From Leptospirales bacterium (GTDB lineage Bacteria; Spirochaetota; Leptospiria; Leptospirales; Leptospiraceae): DNA of 64,000 nt. Location: the NCBI GenBank assembly GCA_013297885.1, contig JAAFIR010000007.1:78536-142535 (forward strand), in the 5' to 3' direction. Under the pieces are notes generated by a model that saw nothing but the letters and a program-made list of their open reading frames with translations, was not told where the DNA came from and ran no database searches. Shown piece by piece: positions 17,713-27,298 of this stretch. Position numbers and translations under genes: made by a program. Every line of letters starts with the position of its first letter. The first letter of the stretch is position 1.

Positions 17713-18674
17713 TAATTCATCCAGAGATATAAAAATTTATTTTGCATTTTTAATTGAATCAAATCTTCTAAACCAATTCTTGATGGGTTAGATGTTGAAA
17801 TTTGATAAGGACTTTTTAAATGTCTATCACCATCATATGAATAATAAATGATTCTTGGATTTTTTGAACCATAATAATTTGGCTGAGATTTTGCCATTTC
17901 AATTGCATCTGGAAAATATCCAACTTTATCAATTAAATCTTCTTTTAGTGCGTCTCCAGCAGAAAAAATTCTACCATCAGCCACTGAAGAAATTCTAGAA
18001 GAAACAGATTTTCTGCTTTTTACAACTACACCTACAAATTGGTCATACAAATTATTTACTACACGTTTTAAAATTTTTTCTTGGTCTGGTTTTAATTCTA
18101 CAAATGGTGAACCAATTTGTTTGTTTTCACCAGAAGTGATTGATTCGTCTTTTATGCCTAATTTTTCGAGTCCACCTTTTACATTAAATCTTTGCATAAT
18201 GACTCCAATTGATCCTGTAACATTGGAAGGAAGTGCAACAATTTTATCTGCTGCCATTGCCACATAATATCCACCGCTTGCAGCCGTACTCATAAACATA
18301 GCTATGACTGGAATTTTTGTTTGGCTCTTAAATTTCATAATTTCTTGGTAAATGATTTCACTAGCTGTAACAGTTCCACCAGGTGAATCGATTTTTAAAA
18401 TTACAGCAAAAACAGAGCTATCATTTCTAGCTTCATCTAAAGCTGAAATTACAAATTCAACCATAGAAGGATTTCTTCCGCCTAAAAGACCAATAGATCC
18501 ACCCTCAGATTCTGAAATAACACCTTCGATTGGAATAATAGCAATTCTTGAGGAACGATCCCCGGTGGAATCAATTTTATGTGTTTGAACAAATGAACTT
18601 CTTCCGCCACCACCTAAATTTAAAAATAAACAATTTTGTAAAAGGAACAAAAATCCTATTATCAATAATCTCAT
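17712..18674 (-). CDS. sppA: Signal peptide peptidase SppA (short form), lipoprotein-like
   Basis: A 320-residue serine protease of family S49 that degrades cleaved signal peptides. The catalytic Ser is in 'MSTAASGGYYVAMAADKI' and the general-base Lys in 'ITSGENKQIGSPF'; 'ILKIDSPGGTVTASEIIYQE' is the usual strand-turn. The length is that of single-domain SppA. The N-terminus 'MRLLIIGFLFLLQNCLFL' resembles a lipobox (LLQN-C), so it may be lipid-anchored rather than spanning. It is translated with the MBOAT gene downstream (1-base overlap) and the DUF374 gene upstream (4-base overlap), so all three form an envelope operon. Confidence 0.92.
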   Translation of the reverse strand: MRLLIIGFLFLLQNCLFLNLGGGGRSSFVQTHKIDSTGDRSSRIAIIPIEGVISESEGGSIGLLGGRNPSMVEFVISALDEARNDSSVFAVILKIDSPGGTVTASEIIYQEIMKFKSQTKIPVIAMFMSTAASGGYYVAMAADKIVALPSNVTGSIGVIMQRFNVKGGLEKLGIKDESITSGENKQIGSPFVELKPDQEKILKRVVNNLYDQFVGVVVKSRKSVSSRISSVADGRIFSAGDALKEDLIDKVGYFPDAIEMAKSQPNYYGSKNPRIIYYSYDGDRHLKSPYQISTSNPSRIGLEDLIQLKMQNKFLYLWMN

Positions 18675-19336
18675 TTGGAACTCTCCGATTTAATTTTTTC
18701 TAAAATTTCAATTTGCTCTAACATAATTTTTTCTAATTGAATTTGGTAACTTTCTGTTTCTTTAATTCCTTCAGGTACATAAAATGGTTCTGAATAATGA
18801 ACCCACTGTTTTGCAAAAAATTTTGGGAAACGATGTTTGTCCCAAGATTTAAATTCATGGTAAGAATCAAATGTGGAACAAAAACAAATAATTGGTAATT
18901 TTGTGAGTGAAGCAATTTGAATTACACCAGCTTGCACTTTGTAAATTGGACCTCTTGGACCGTCAGGTGTAAAAATGGGAACTCTTCCTGCTTTTATAAC
19001 TTTTAGTAATTGTCTAAATGCAGCCGATCCACCTTTGGAAGATGAACCTCTCACAGATTCCATTTTGAATCGTAAAAATGTTTCGTAAATAAATTCACCA
19101 TCTTTGGAGTGAGAAACAAGTGGGGTTAAAATAATTTTTCTATCACGTTGTAAAAAAACTGCCACATGTTTTGTGAGAGATAAAATTTGGTTGTGCCAAC
19201 CAGCAAAAATAAAACCTGATTTTTTTTCTAAAAATTTTTTGGTTTCTTCAGGAATGATGATTTCCTTATTTCTAACAAAAAAAAACCAAACTCTTAAAAT
19301 CAAATAAACAATATAACTAATGATTTTGTACTTCAT
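18671..19336 (-). CDS. DUF374 lysophospholipid-acyltransferase-like protein
   Basis: A 221-residue protein with an N-terminal hydrophobic segment and the DUF374 pattern: 'SGFIFAGWHNQILSLTKH', 'LVSHSKDGEFIYETFLRF', 'VRGSSSKGGSAAFRQLLK', 'VPIFTPDGPRGPIYKVQAG'. These proteins resemble LpxL/PlsC acyltransferases and are often linked to lipid A or Kdo genes. The GWH-N...D spacing fits the acyltransferase active site. It is the first gene of the DUF374-sppA-MBOAT operon, which suggests a lipid or glycan acylation theme; the substrate is unknown. Confidence 0.85.
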   Translation of the reverse strand: MKYKIISYIVYLILRVWFFFVRNKEIIIPEETKKFLEKKSGFIFAGWHNQILSLTKHVAVFLQRDRKIILTPLVSHSKDGEFIYETFLRFKMESVRGSSSKGGSAAFRQLLKVIKAGRVPIFTPDGPRGPIYKVQAGVIQIASLTKLPIICFCSTFDSYHEFKSWDKHRFPKFFAKQWVHYSEPFYVPEGIKETESYQIQLEKIMLEQIEILEKIKSESSK

Positions 19337-19408
19337 CTAAAACTGTTATTTTAAATTAAATAAAAAAATCTATCTTTTTAAAATCGTTAAACTTGGTCTA
19401 TTTTTTTT

Positions 19409-19499
19409 GGGCGAGTTTTTGCTATGCAAAAATCGGGCTTTCCTCTTTTGTCAAAAAATTGCATAAGCAATTTTTTGACATCGAGTCAATCCCTCTCGC
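19409..19499 (+). repeat. Dispersed two-hairpin repeat, copy C (compact)
   Basis: GGGCGAG, stem 1 TTTTTGC / GCAAAAA with a 3-base loop, TCGGGCTTTCC, stem 2 GTCAAAAAATTGC / GCAATTTTTTGAC with loop ATAA, then ATCGAGTCAATCCCTCTCGC. It is the shortest complete copy (91 bases) and lies between divergently transcribed genes, where neither strand needs a terminator. Confidence 0.85.
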
Positions 19500-19545
19500 A
19501 TAGGTTTGAAAAATTTTTTTTATAAAAACATCACACCATGTTAAA

Positions 19546-19632
19546 AGCCTGACAAAAAGTTTTTTATCGAAAAACAAAAATTCAAAAGGAAAATTTGTAA
19601 ATTTTTCTTAGGAAAAACTTTTTTTTCAGGCT
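19546..19632. repeat. Long imperfect inverted repeat
   Basis: Arms AGCCTGACAAAAAGTTTTT (19546-19564) and AAAAACTTTTTTTTCAGGCT (19613-19632) pair over nearly their full length with one mismatch and one unpaired base, enclosing a 48-base AT-rich segment that can itself fold. A related sequence (ATCACANNNTGTTAAAAGNCTG) flanks the esterase gene at 19530 and 20396. No family recognised. Confidence 0.5.
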
Positions 19633-19716
19633 CTGATTCTATATTTGAGTAATTAGACTGAATTTAAAAATAAATTTTTTATTTGCTAAAATGAATTTAT
19701 AAAAAAATCTAGAGGT

Positions 19717-20361
19717 ATGAAAAAAATTATTCTCATACTATTAATTATCATCAGTTGTAAAAACAAAGAAGAGCCTAGTTCAGTGGAAAAAAAAGAGCTT
19801 AAAAAAATTATTTTTTTTGGAGATAGTTTAACTGCTGGAATGGGACTTTCTCATCCGGAATATTCATTTCCACATTTGATTCATAAACAATTAAAAAAAG
19901 ATGGCATCGAATTAAAACTAATTCATGCAGGTCTCAGTGGGGACACAACTTCTGGTGGAATTTCAAGAATTGATTGGGTCTTATCTCGTGGTGTAGATTA
20001 TTTTGTTTTAGAACTTGGGGCAAATGATGGAATGAGAGGAATTAAACCAGAGCTAATTGAAGAAAATTTAGTTTCAATTATCAAAACTGTTCGTAAAAAA
20101 AATCCTGATACAAAAATCCTTTTAGTAAAAATGTTAGCATTTCCAAATCTCGGTCCAAAATATGGTAAAGAATTTAATGATGTTTTTGAAAAAGTTTCCA
20201 AATCTCAAGATGTGTCTTTGTCTCCATTTTTACTTGAAAAAGTTGCAGGGATCAAATCCTTAAATCAAAAAGATGGAATTCATCCCACTGAAGAAGGACA
20301 CCAATTGATTTCTGAAACAATATATGATTCAATAAAAAAATTAGTTTCTTATAAAGAATAA
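19717..20361 (+). CDS. GDSL/SGNH esterase lipoprotein (TesA-like)
   Basis: A 214-residue enzyme. The N-terminus 'MKKIILILLIIISCKNKEE' is a lipoprotein signal with cleavage before Cys. SGNH blocks follow in order: block I 'IIFFGDSLTAGMGLS' (catalytic Ser), block II 'LIHAGLSGDTTSGG' (Gly), block III 'VLELGANDGMRG' (Asn) and block V 'KDGIHPTEEGHQL' (Asp/His). This matches TesA-type arylesterase/thioesterase/lysophospholipase proteins, normally periplasmic. It is flanked by diverged short direct repeats and a repeat element; vapBC follows after 100 bases. Confidence 0.9.
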   Translation: MKKIILILLIIISCKNKEEPSSVEKKELKKIIFFGDSLTAGMGLSHPEYSFPHLIHKQLKKDGIELKLIHAGLSGDTTSGGISRIDWVLSRGVDYFVLELGANDGMRGIKPELIEENLVSIIKTVRKKNPDTKILLVKMLAFPNLGPKYGKEFNDVFEKVSKSQDVSLSPFLLEKVAGIKSLNQKDGIHPTEEGHQLISETIYDSIKKLVSYKE

Positions 20362-20464
20362 AAATTTGGGTTAAATTTTTTCTGGCTTTAAAAAATATCA
20401 CATTTTGTTAAAAGGCTGTTAAAAATTTACTTTACTATTTAAAAAAATATTTTACACTAGCAGT

Positions 20465-20668
20465 ATGAAAACTACAATTGATATTCCAGTTAAGATTCTA
20501 GATGAGGTGCTTTTATACAGCAAACAGAAGACTAAAAAAGATGCAATAATTATTGCTATGGAAGATTATTTAGCTAGAAAAAAAATGGAAAAATTTGTTT
20601 CTAAACTAGGTACACTTGAAAATTTTATGACAAACCCTGAGCTCAATAAACTCAGAAGAAAAAAATGA
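20465..20668 (+). CDS. vapB: VapB-type antitoxin
   Basis: A 67-residue protein with a ribbon-helix-helix N-terminus 'MKTTIDIPVKILDEVLLYSK' and 'KDAIIIAMEDYLARKKMEK', matching the VapB/DUF2191 antitoxin group. The C-terminal 20 residues would wrap the toxin. It overlaps vapC by four bases, the standard order with the antitoxin first. Such pairs usually repress their own promoter; no clear operator palindrome is visible in the short upstream gap. Confidence 0.85.
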   Translation: MKTTIDIPVKILDEVLLYSKQKTKKDAIIIAMEDYLARKKMEKFVSKLGTLENFMTNPELNKLRRKK

Positions 20669-21045
20669 TTACATTAATTGATACTTCTGCTTGGATTGAG
20701 GCATTAAAAGCCAAAGGAAAAGAAGTAGTTAAATCAAAAGTGAAAGATTTTTTAATCTCTGGTGAGGCAAGAATTTCTGAACCGATTCTTCTTGAACTTT
20801 ACAATGGTGCAAGAGGAACAAAAGAGTTAAACCTAATTGAAGAGTTAGAAAATACAATTCCAATTTTAACTTGTAACAAAGAAATTTTTTCTGAATCAAA
20901 TTTAATTGCAATTAAACTTAGATCCAAAGGGGTAACAGTTCCATCAGTTGATATTTTAATTTTTACAATTTCAAAAGTTTATAAAGCAAACCTTTATCAC
21001 CAAGATTCAGATTTTTCTTTAATTGAGTCAAAAATAATTAACTAA
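20665..21045 (+). CDS. vapC: VapC-type PIN-domain ribonuclease toxin
   Basis: A 126-residue PIN domain with the four acidic metal ligands in place: D6 ('LIDTSAWIEAL'), E44 ('ILLELYNGAR'), D96 ('VPSVDILIFTI') and D114/D116 ('YHQDSDFSLI'). VapC toxins cleave tRNA or rRNA when not bound by VapB. All catalytic residues are intact, so the system looks functional. It lies in a patch with repeat elements, next to tRNA-Gly, consistent with mobile acquisition. Confidence 0.9.
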   Translation: MITLIDTSAWIEALKAKGKEVVKSKVKDFLISGEARISEPILLELYNGARGTKELNLIEELENTIPILTCNKEIFSESNLIAIKLRSKGVTVPSVDILIFTISKVYKANLYHQDSDFSLIESKIIN

Positions 21046-21066
21046 ACTCTAAACAACATACACTCT

Positions 21067-21162
21067 GTGAATTGGATTGAAGCGAAAATCCTTTTACTTA
21101 TCTTGATAATTTTTATCAATAAAGTTAAAATACAAAAGAAAAGAGATTGGAAAAATTCGCCC
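21067..21162 (-). repeat. Dispersed repeat, copy K (decayed)
   Basis: Minus strand: TTTTGGGCGAATTTTTCC at the 5' end and TTTTCGCTTCAATCCAATTCAC at the 3' end, but the middle core (CNGGGCTTTC) is not recognisable; one AT-rich hairpin (TTGATAAAAATTATCAA) remains. It is a degraded copy between vapC and tRNA-Gly. Confidence 0.5.
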
Positions 21163-21263
21163 AAAATTATAATTTAGCATTTACAATTCAACATTCGCTT
21201 GCAAAACTAGTGATATTTCTATTTACAAAAACAAGTTTTATAAGATTATGGCTTTATCTAAAC

Positions 21264-21336
<73 letters not shown>

Positions 21337-21369
21337 ATTTATTTCACATCTTTTTTTACCGAGTTACCT

Positions 21370-22704
21370 ATGGAATACACAATCACAAGAAACGAAGAAG
21401 CAGAAGCAGATTTACTTATAACATTTTCAGTTGAAGACATCAACCAAGCATATGACAAAGCTTTTGAAAAAGCCCAAAAAAAAGTAAAGTTAAACGGATT
21501 CCGTCAAGGTAAAGCTCCTCTTGAAATGGTAAAAAAAGCTATCAAAGAAGAATCTCTCACTGAAGATGCGATTAACGATTTGTTAAATGATTCCATCCAT
21601 CACATTAGTCATAAACTAGAATTTGCGCCGTATGTTTTTCCAAAACTCCATATTGAAAAATTTGACAGAAAATCTGAATTATCAGTAAAAGCTACTTATG
21701 AAAAATCTCCAGATGTAATCCTTGGTGAATACAAAAATCTACCAATTTCAAATTATAAAATCAATCTTACTGACGATTTAATCGATAAAGAATTTAAAGC
21801 AATTGCAAAAAAACTTTCTAAAACTGCAAGCCGTGAAGAAAACGAAACTGTTCAAGAAAAAGATCTTGTTGAATTAGAAATCTCTTCAACAAAAGAAGGT
21901 GAAACAGTTGCAGATACTTCAACAGAAAATATTGAACTTGGAACAAACCCAGCATTTGAAAAATTTGATGTAGAAATCCTGGGATTAAAACTTGGTGAAG
22001 AAAAAACATTTAGTTTTACTTTCCCAACTGATAATGAAACTGTAAAAGATATCGCTGGTCAAACATACAACTACCATATTAGAGTTCTTTCTATTTCAAA
22101 AATAGTTTATCCTGAAATAGATGATAATTTAGCAAAAGAATGGAATGAAAAATTTCAAACATTACAAGAACTAAAAGATGAAATTATAAAAAATTATCAT
22201 GAACAATTTGAAGCAGAATTTAAAAATAAAAATTTTGCAATTATGCTTTCTTCTATTGTTAAAGATTCTAAATTTATTATTCCACCAACATTGATGTTAG
22301 ATGAAAAAAATGGAATTTTTGAGAGAATTAAAGAAAGAACAAAACTAAACGATTTGACTATAGAAAAATATTCTGAAGTTTTAAAACAACCTCTTGAAGA
22401 AACAAATACAAATTTACTGGCTCAGGCTGAAAGAAATATAAAAAATTATTTAGCAATTCACAAAATTTCTGCTACTGAAAGTTTAAGCATAACCCCAATT
22501 GAAGTTAATGATGTTTATGAATCAGTAACAAAAGGTTTAAAAACAAAACCAGATTCAAATCAAAAAAGAAATATTTTATCAAATATTCACAGTAATTTAG
22601 TTCAAGAAAAAGTAGAAAAATTTTTATTTTCAAATGCAAAACAGGCTTCAATTGAAGAAATTTCAGTTGAAAAAGCAAACGAGATTTTAAATCATCCAAT
22701 ATAG
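21370..22704 (+). CDS. tig: Trigger factor
   Basis: A 444-residue ribosome-bound chaperone. The start at 21370 gives '[20 protein letters not shown]'; an upstream in-frame start would lie inside the tRNA gene. The ribosome-docking signature is '[18 protein letters not shown]'. The central PPIase (FKBP-like) domain follows from about residue 150, with '[20 protein letters not shown]', and the C-terminal helical arms end the protein. It stands 9 bases before clpP in the widespread tig-clpP-clpX order. The ribosome site is weak. Confidence 0.96.
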   Translation: MEYTITRNEEAEADLLITFSVEDINQAYDKAFEKAQKKVKLNGFRQGKAPLEMVKKAIKEESLTEDAINDLLNDSIHHISHKLEFAPYVFPKLHIEKFDRKSELSVKATYEKSPDVILGEYKNLPISNYKINLTDDLIDKEFKAIAKKLSKTASREENETVQEKDLVELEISSTKEGETVADTSTENIELGTNPAFEKFDVEILGLKLGEEKTFSFTFPTDNETVKDIAGQTYNYHIRVLSISKIVYPEIDDNLAKEWNEKFQTLQELKDEIIKNYHEQFEAEFKNKNFAIMLSSIVKDSKFIIPPTLMLDEKNGIFERIKERTKLNDLTIEKYSEVLKQPLEETNTNLLAQAERNIKNYLAIHKISATESLSITPIEVNDVYESVTKGLKTKPDSNQKRNILSNIHSNLVQEKVEKFLFSNAKQASIEEISVEKANEILNHPI

Positions 22705-22713
22705 GAGTCTTAA

Positions 22714-23322
22714 ATGCCATATCTACCAACAGTAACAGAACAAACTAGTCGTGGGGAAAGAAGAGACGATATTTATTCTCGTCTTTTAAGAGATAGAGTA
22801 ATATTTATCGGAAGTGGAATTGATGATGAATTTGCAAATGCAATTATTGCACAATTATTATTCTTAGAAGCAGACAATCCAGAAAGAGATATTTCAATTT
22901 ATATCAATTCACCAGGTGGGTATATTTCTTCAGGGCTTGCTGTTTATGACACAATGCAATATGTTAAACCTGAAATCAGAACTTTATGTATTGGACAAGC
23001 TTCTTCAATGGCTTCTTTGCTTTTAGCTGCTGGAACAAAAGGAAAAAGATACGCTCTTCCACATGCAAGAATTATGATGCACCAACCAAGTGGTGGAGCA
23101 ACAGGTCAAGCATCTGATATTGAAATCCAAGCAAATGAAATTTTAAGAGTTAAATCTATCATCAATCAAATATACAACAAACTCACTGGTAAAGAAATTT
23201 CAGTAATTGAAAAAGACACTGAAAGAGACTTTTACATGACTGCCGAAGAATCAAAAGCATATGGGATTGTAGATACAGTGATGTCTTTAGATAGAAAAGC
23301 ATCAAAGGCTTTAGCGAATTAA
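22714..23322 (+). CDS. clpP: ATP-dependent Clp protease proteolytic subunit
   Basis: A 202-residue serine protease subunit forming the double-heptamer chamber. Catalytic Ser98 is in '[13 protein letters not shown]', His123 in '[11 protein letters not shown]' and the Asp in '[16 protein letters not shown]'. '[19 protein letters not shown]' is the conserved strand. The length is normal. It follows tig by 9 bases and its stop shares a base with the clpX start, so ClpP and ClpX are co-translated. Confidence 0.98.
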   Translation: MPYLPTVTEQTSRGERRDDIYSRLLRDRVIFIGSGIDDEFANAIIAQLLFLEADNPERDISIYINSPGGYISSGLAVYDTMQYVKPEIRTLCIGQASSMASLLLAAGTKGKRYALPHARIMMHQPSGGATGQASDIEIQANEILRVKSIINQIYNKLTGKEISVIEKDTERDFYMTAEESKAYGIVDTVMSLDRKASKALAN

Positions 23323-24566
23323 TGGCGAAAGAAAAATTACATTGTTCGTTTTGTGGAAAGGAGCAAGATTCTGTTAAACGACTTGTTGCTGGACCTGGGG
23401 TTTATATTTGTGATGAATGTATTTCTCTTTGTGTTGAAATTATTTCAGACGAGAACTCCGGAGTTGAAAAAACTAGTAATATTTCTGAAGTCCCTAAACC
23501 AAATGAAATAAAAAAAATTTTAGATCAATATGTAATTGGGCAACATGAAGCAAAAAAAGCTTTATCTGTTGCTGTTTATAATCATTATAAAAGAATCCAT
23601 TTTAATGCTGAAAAAGGTAAAGAGATTGATTTAGATAAATCTAATATTTTATTAATTGGGCCAACAGGTAGTGGTAAAACATTACTAGCTCAAACACTTG
23701 CTAGAATCTTAAAAGTTCCTTTTGCAATTGTGGATGCTACTGCTTTAACTGAAGCAGGTTATGTTGGTGAAGATGTAGAAAATATTATTTTAAAATTAAT
23801 TCAAAATGCTGAGAATGATATAAAAAAAGCAGAACTTGGAATTATTTATATTGATGAAATTGATAAAATTTCAAGAAAAAATGATTCTGCTTCCATCACA
23901 AGAGATGTAAGTGGTGAAGGTGTTCAACAAGCACTACTCAAAATCATTGAAGGCACTGTTGCAAATGTTCCTCCTCAAGGTGGAAGAAAACATCCTCACC
24001 AAGATTATCTTTCAATTGATACTAGAAATATTTTATTTATTTGTGGTGGAGCTTTTGTTGATTTAGATAGAATTGTTAAAAATCGAATTGGTGTAAAAAC
24101 AATTGGGTTTGGTGATAATGATAGCAAAAATTTTGATACTGCATCTAAAACTGAAATTTTAAAAGAAGTGATTCCAGATGATTTATTAAAATATGGATTA
24201 ATTCCTGAATTTGTTGGACGACTTCCAATTCATGCTACTTTAGAAGAAGCTGATATTGAAACTTTAAAAAGAATTTTTACTGAACCAAAAAATTCTATTA
24301 TCAAACAATTTCAAAAAATGTTTGAACTAGAAAATGTGGTATTAAAATTTACTGATAATGCTATTGATGCTATTGCAAAAAAAGCAATTGAAAGAGAAGC
24401 AGGTGCAAGAGGTTTAAGAGCAATCATTGAAGATATTATGATGGATTTGATGTTTCACATACCCTCTAGGTCAGATATTTTTGAAATTATAATTACAGAA
24501 GAAGCTGTTCTTAAAAAAGATCAACCTTTGTTACTTTTAAAATCCGAAGAAAAAAAAGCCTCTTAA
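23322..24566 (+). CDS. clpX: ClpX unfoldase
   Basis: A 414-residue AAA+ ATPase that feeds ClpP. An N-terminal zinc finger ('LHCSFCGKE' and '[10 protein letters not shown]') recognises substrates and adaptors. Walker A is '[15 protein letters not shown]', Walker B '[10 protein letters not shown]', sensor/pore region '[18 protein letters not shown]', and the IGF-type ClpP-docking loop is 'KTIGFGD'. Normal length, last gene of tig-clpP-clpX. A short hairpin overlaps its stop codon. Confidence 0.98.
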   Translation: MAKEKLHCSFCGKEQDSVKRLVAGPGVYICDECISLCVEIISDENSGVEKTSNISEVPKPNEIKKILDQYVIGQHEAKKALSVAVYNHYKRIHFNAEKGKEIDLDKSNILLIGPTGSGKTLLAQTLARILKVPFAIVDATALTEAGYVGEDVENIILKLIQNAENDIKKAELGIIYIDEIDKISRKNDSASITRDVSGEGVQQALLKIIEGTVANVPPQGGRKHPHQDYLSIDTRNILFICGGAFVDLDRIVKNRIGVKTIGFGDNDSKNFDTASKTEILKEVIPDDLLKYGLIPEFVGRLPIHATLEEADIETLKRIFTEPKNSIIKQFQKMFELENVVLKFTDNAIDAIAKKAIEREAGARGLRAIIEDIMMDLMFHIPSRSDIFEIIITEEAVLKKDQPLLLLKSEEKKAS

Positions 24567-24575
24567 AAAAGGCTT
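24556..24575 (+). terminator. Weak hairpin at the clpX stop codon
   Basis: AAGCC / GGCTT arms around a 10-base loop, starting inside the last codons of clpX and followed by a modest T-rich stretch (GAATTTTCT). It may attenuate read-through into the next gene, 43 bases downstream. The stem is short, so this is tentative. Confidence 0.35.
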
Positions 24576-24609
24576 GAATTTTCTAATATTCAACCGATAA
24601 ATTTACCAA

Positions 24610-25326
24610 ATGGATTTAAAAAAAGTCAACCCAAGTGATATACTTGGATTTTTAGATAATTTAATCTCAAAAATCCCAGATAATATACAAAGAATTATTA
24701 GAAATGTGTTTATAGGAATTTGTTTAATTTTTGCTTTTTATGTAATATACAAAGCAGTAGGTTATGGCTGGGGACTTGCTAAACAAGAAGGACATGAACT
24801 TGCAAGAGATACTAAATCTATTTTTTTAGAAGAAATCGAAAGAGAACAAAATCGAAAAAGAAAATCCATCAAAATGCCTGAAACAAATTTTATAGAAGAA
24901 GATTTATATAAGATTAAAAAAAAATATGAACCCTATGGTAGAGAAACAGATTCTGAATCAATTGTTCCAAATGATACAAATTTATTGGAAAAAGAAATCG
25001 GTTTAAGAGCACTTAAAGACAAAACTGCAACATCTCCATTAAGTGAGTTGGAAGATTCACCAAACCAAAATCCAAATTATAAAGAAACCGAAAAATCTAA
25101 AAGAGATTTGAAACTAAGAGATAATTTTGAATCTGCTAATGATAGGACTTCCGACCCAACAGTAATTTTTGAAAAATCAGATGATTATTATTCTACAAAA
25201 TCAATTGATAAAAAAGAAAAAGAGGATAAATCAATTAAAATAGAAAAATCACTTCCCAACGAAAATAAAAATCGTTTATTCATTCCGAATAAAAAATTTA
25301 ATGAAAGAAAAACTTTACTTGAATAA
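24610..25326 (+). CDS. Single-pass membrane protein of unknown function
   Basis: A 238-residue protein not assigned to a family. Residues 1-25 are probably cytosolic, then one hydrophobic helix 'NVFIGICLIFAFYVIYKAVG' (about 31-50), then a long highly charged tail rich in Lys, Glu, Asp and Ser with no obvious fold. The next gene begins one base after its stop and encodes a secreted protein with a similar charged region, so the two are probably made and act together in the envelope. The function is not predictable. Confidence 0.7.
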   Translation: MDLKKVNPSDILGFLDNLISKIPDNIQRIIRNVFIGICLIFAFYVIYKAVGYGWGLAKQEGHELARDTKSIFLEEIEREQNRKRKSIKMPETNFIEEDLYKIKKKYEPYGRETDSESIVPNDTNLLEKEIGLRALKDKTATSPLSELEDSPNQNPNYKETEKSKRDLKLRDNFESANDRTSDPTVIFEKSDDYYSTKSIDKKEKEDKSIKIEKSLPNENKNRLFIPNKKFNERKTLLE

Positions 25327-25327
25327 C

Positions 25328-26575
25328 ATGAAAAAAATAATTTTACTTTTACTAATTTCAATTTCACTTTTTGCTGACGAAAAAAAAGAAATAAGAATTC
25401 CTTTTCCAGATTCAATTAATTTAGAAAAAGAAGAATTAATTAAAAAAGAAACTGGTTTTGAAAAAAAATCTACAATCACTATTCAATTTCCAAATGATTC
25501 TATTAAAGAAAAAAAAAATACTGATGTTGAATTCAAGGAACTAGGAAAAGAAAAAAACTCGATATCAAAAGATTCTCTACCTCTACAGAAACTTCTTATT
25601 TTACCTGAAGAGGAAAATTCACTTTTAGAAAATAAAATTGAAACAATAAATGAAAATAAAAAAAATAATGTTAATGAAAATTCTTTTAAAGAAGTTTCAA
25701 ATTCTAAAGAAATTAAAGAAGCAAAAATTTCCAATTTATCTTCTAAAGATCAATCCAAAGAAATTAAAAAAGAAGAACCGAAAGAATCTAGACTTAAAAA
25801 AACTTTAACAGAAAATAAACCAAAAGATATCCGAGCTAATTCAAAATTAAATCCACTTAATGCTGAAGAAAATATTTCAAAAAAAGATAATACTAAAGTT
25901 GCTCTACCAAATCAATCACCAAAATCCAAAGCAAAAACTGTTAAAGAAGATGAATCTATTCCGCCATACGAAAGATCTAAATACCAAATTAATAGAGACA
26001 ATATTCCAGATGCAAATCCAGATTTAAGCCTCACAGCAAATTCAGGTGGGATTAAATCTAATCCTGCTAAGTTTGATCAAATCAGACTTCTTAGTATAGA
26101 AAGAAAAAAATCTGAAGCTTTAGCAGTGATTGATTCAATAGAAGATTTAGAAAATAAAATGAAAGCTTATTATGAATTAGCTATTGGGTTGGAGAATTCT
26201 GCAAAAAATAACAAAAAGTTAATGGCAGAATCAATTCCCTATTTTTTAAAAATTATTACTGAATCTCCTAAAGAGAATCAACTATTACCTAAGACTTTGT
26301 GGGCTATTTCACAACTTCATTTTAAAATAGATGAACCTACACAAGGGTTAGACCATCTATCAAATTTAATCTTAAACTATAAAAATTCAGAATTTATTGA
26401 TGATGCAATATATTTAAGTGCAAGAATCTATGAAGATGTCCCAAGTATTCGAAATCTGGATCGAGCAAAAAAATATTACTCAATTTTCTTAAAAAATCAG
26501 GATAAACCTTATTTCAAAAATAGTATTTATCTACCATTTATTAAATCCCGCTCTGAAAGATTTAATTTAGAATAA
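25328..26575 (+). CDS. Secreted charged protein with C-terminal TPR-like repeats
   Basis: A 415-residue protein from the ATG at 25328; a start 27 bases upstream would add a poor leader inside the previous gene. 'MKKIILLLLISISLFA' followed by DEKKE is a signal peptide. Residues about 20-240 are low-complexity Lys/Glu/Asn/Ser. Residues about 250-415 are helical repeats of TPR/Sel1 or YbgF type ('KAYYELAIGLENSAKNNKK', 'KTLWAISQLHFKIDEPTQG', 'EFIDDAIYLSARIYEDV', 'DRAKKYYSIFLKNQ'). A scaffold role in the periplasm is a reasonable inference. Confidence 0.7.
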   Translation: MKKIILLLLISISLFADEKKEIRIPFPDSINLEKEELIKKETGFEKKSTITIQFPNDSIKEKKNTDVEFKELGKEKNSISKDSLPLQKLLILPEEENSLLENKIETINENKKNNVNENSFKEVSNSKEIKEAKISNLSSKDQSKEIKKEEPKESRLKKTLTENKPKDIRANSKLNPLNAEENISKKDNTKVALPNQSPKSKAKTVKEDESIPPYERSKYQINRDNIPDANPDLSLTANSGGIKSNPAKFDQIRLLSIERKKSEALAVIDSIEDLENKMKAYYELAIGLENSAKNNKKLMAESIPYFLKIITESPKENQLLPKTLWAISQLHFKIDEPTQGLDHLSNLILNYKNSEFIDDAIYLSARIYEDVPSIRNLDRAKKYYSIFLKNQDKPYFKNSIYLPFIKSRSERFNLE

Positions 26576-26627
26576 TTTTATTAAAATTCTTCTTTACAAA
26601 AGATATTAAATAGTAAGATAGAATATA

Positions 26628-27296
26628 ATGTCACTTGTTTTAGATGAAAAAGAAATTGAACATACCTTAATCCAAATTTTACAAGATGGTACAACTGGTG
26701 GATTAACTGATTTTATATCATGGATAATGCTTTATAAAAAACAATTCCTAAATCAAGAAGTTCAAATCGATTCCAATATTGTAAAACTCAAATTGGAGTC
26801 ACTAAAATCTTCTGGTTTTGCAGAAGCTGGAAAATTTGATCCAAAAGAATTTACAATTTCCTCCAATGAATTACAAAAGAAAAAAATTCCATCTATTGAT
26901 AAATTTAAAATACTAGGAATTGGAAAGTATTCTCCCATACAATATGCAAGATCTAGACAGGAAAATTTTTTAAATTTAAATAAAGCAATTGAGGAAGATG
27001 CTACTGATATATCAATCGCTACAATTGAAGCAGTTGAAAATTCTGTTAAATATGGTGATGGAAAAACTGTAATTTTTGAGCAAGAAATTGATTCGGAAAG
27101 AATTTATAAACTTAAAATTATTAATGGTATTAAAGAATTTGATTTATCAGATGAAATTGAAAGAGGAAAATATTCCTCCAACATCACTCTCATGAGAGGT
27201 GTAATGATTATGGAAAAATTATTTCATAAACTTGATTTACAAATTAAAAATGATTTGAACGAAGTTCATCTTTACGCTGAAAAAAAACTTTCTTAA
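26628..27296 (+). CDS. RsbW/GHKL-type ATPase domain protein
   Basis: A 222-residue protein. The C-terminal half shows a GHKL N-box in '[18 protein letters not shown]' (Glu and Asn at the expected spacing) and '[19 protein letters not shown]', which occupies the G2/lid position, as in anti-sigma-factor kinases. The N-terminal 90 residues are unassigned. No phospho-acceptor His is present, so it is not a classical sensor kinase. It starts 52 bases after the previous gene and ends 2 bases before uvrB. Its partner is unknown; another RsbW-like protein is at 37260. Confidence 0.7.
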   Translation: MSLVLDEKEIEHTLIQILQDGTTGGLTDFISWIMLYKKQFLNQEVQIDSNIVKLKLESLKSSGFAEAGKFDPKEFTISSNELQKKKIPSIDKFKILGIGKYSPIQYARSRQENFLNLNKAIEEDATDISIATIEAVENSVKYGDGKTVIFEQEIDSERIYKLKIINGIKEFDLSDEIERGKYSSNITLMRGVMIMEKLFHKLDLQIKNDLNEVHLYAEKKLS

Positions 27297-27298
27297 GA

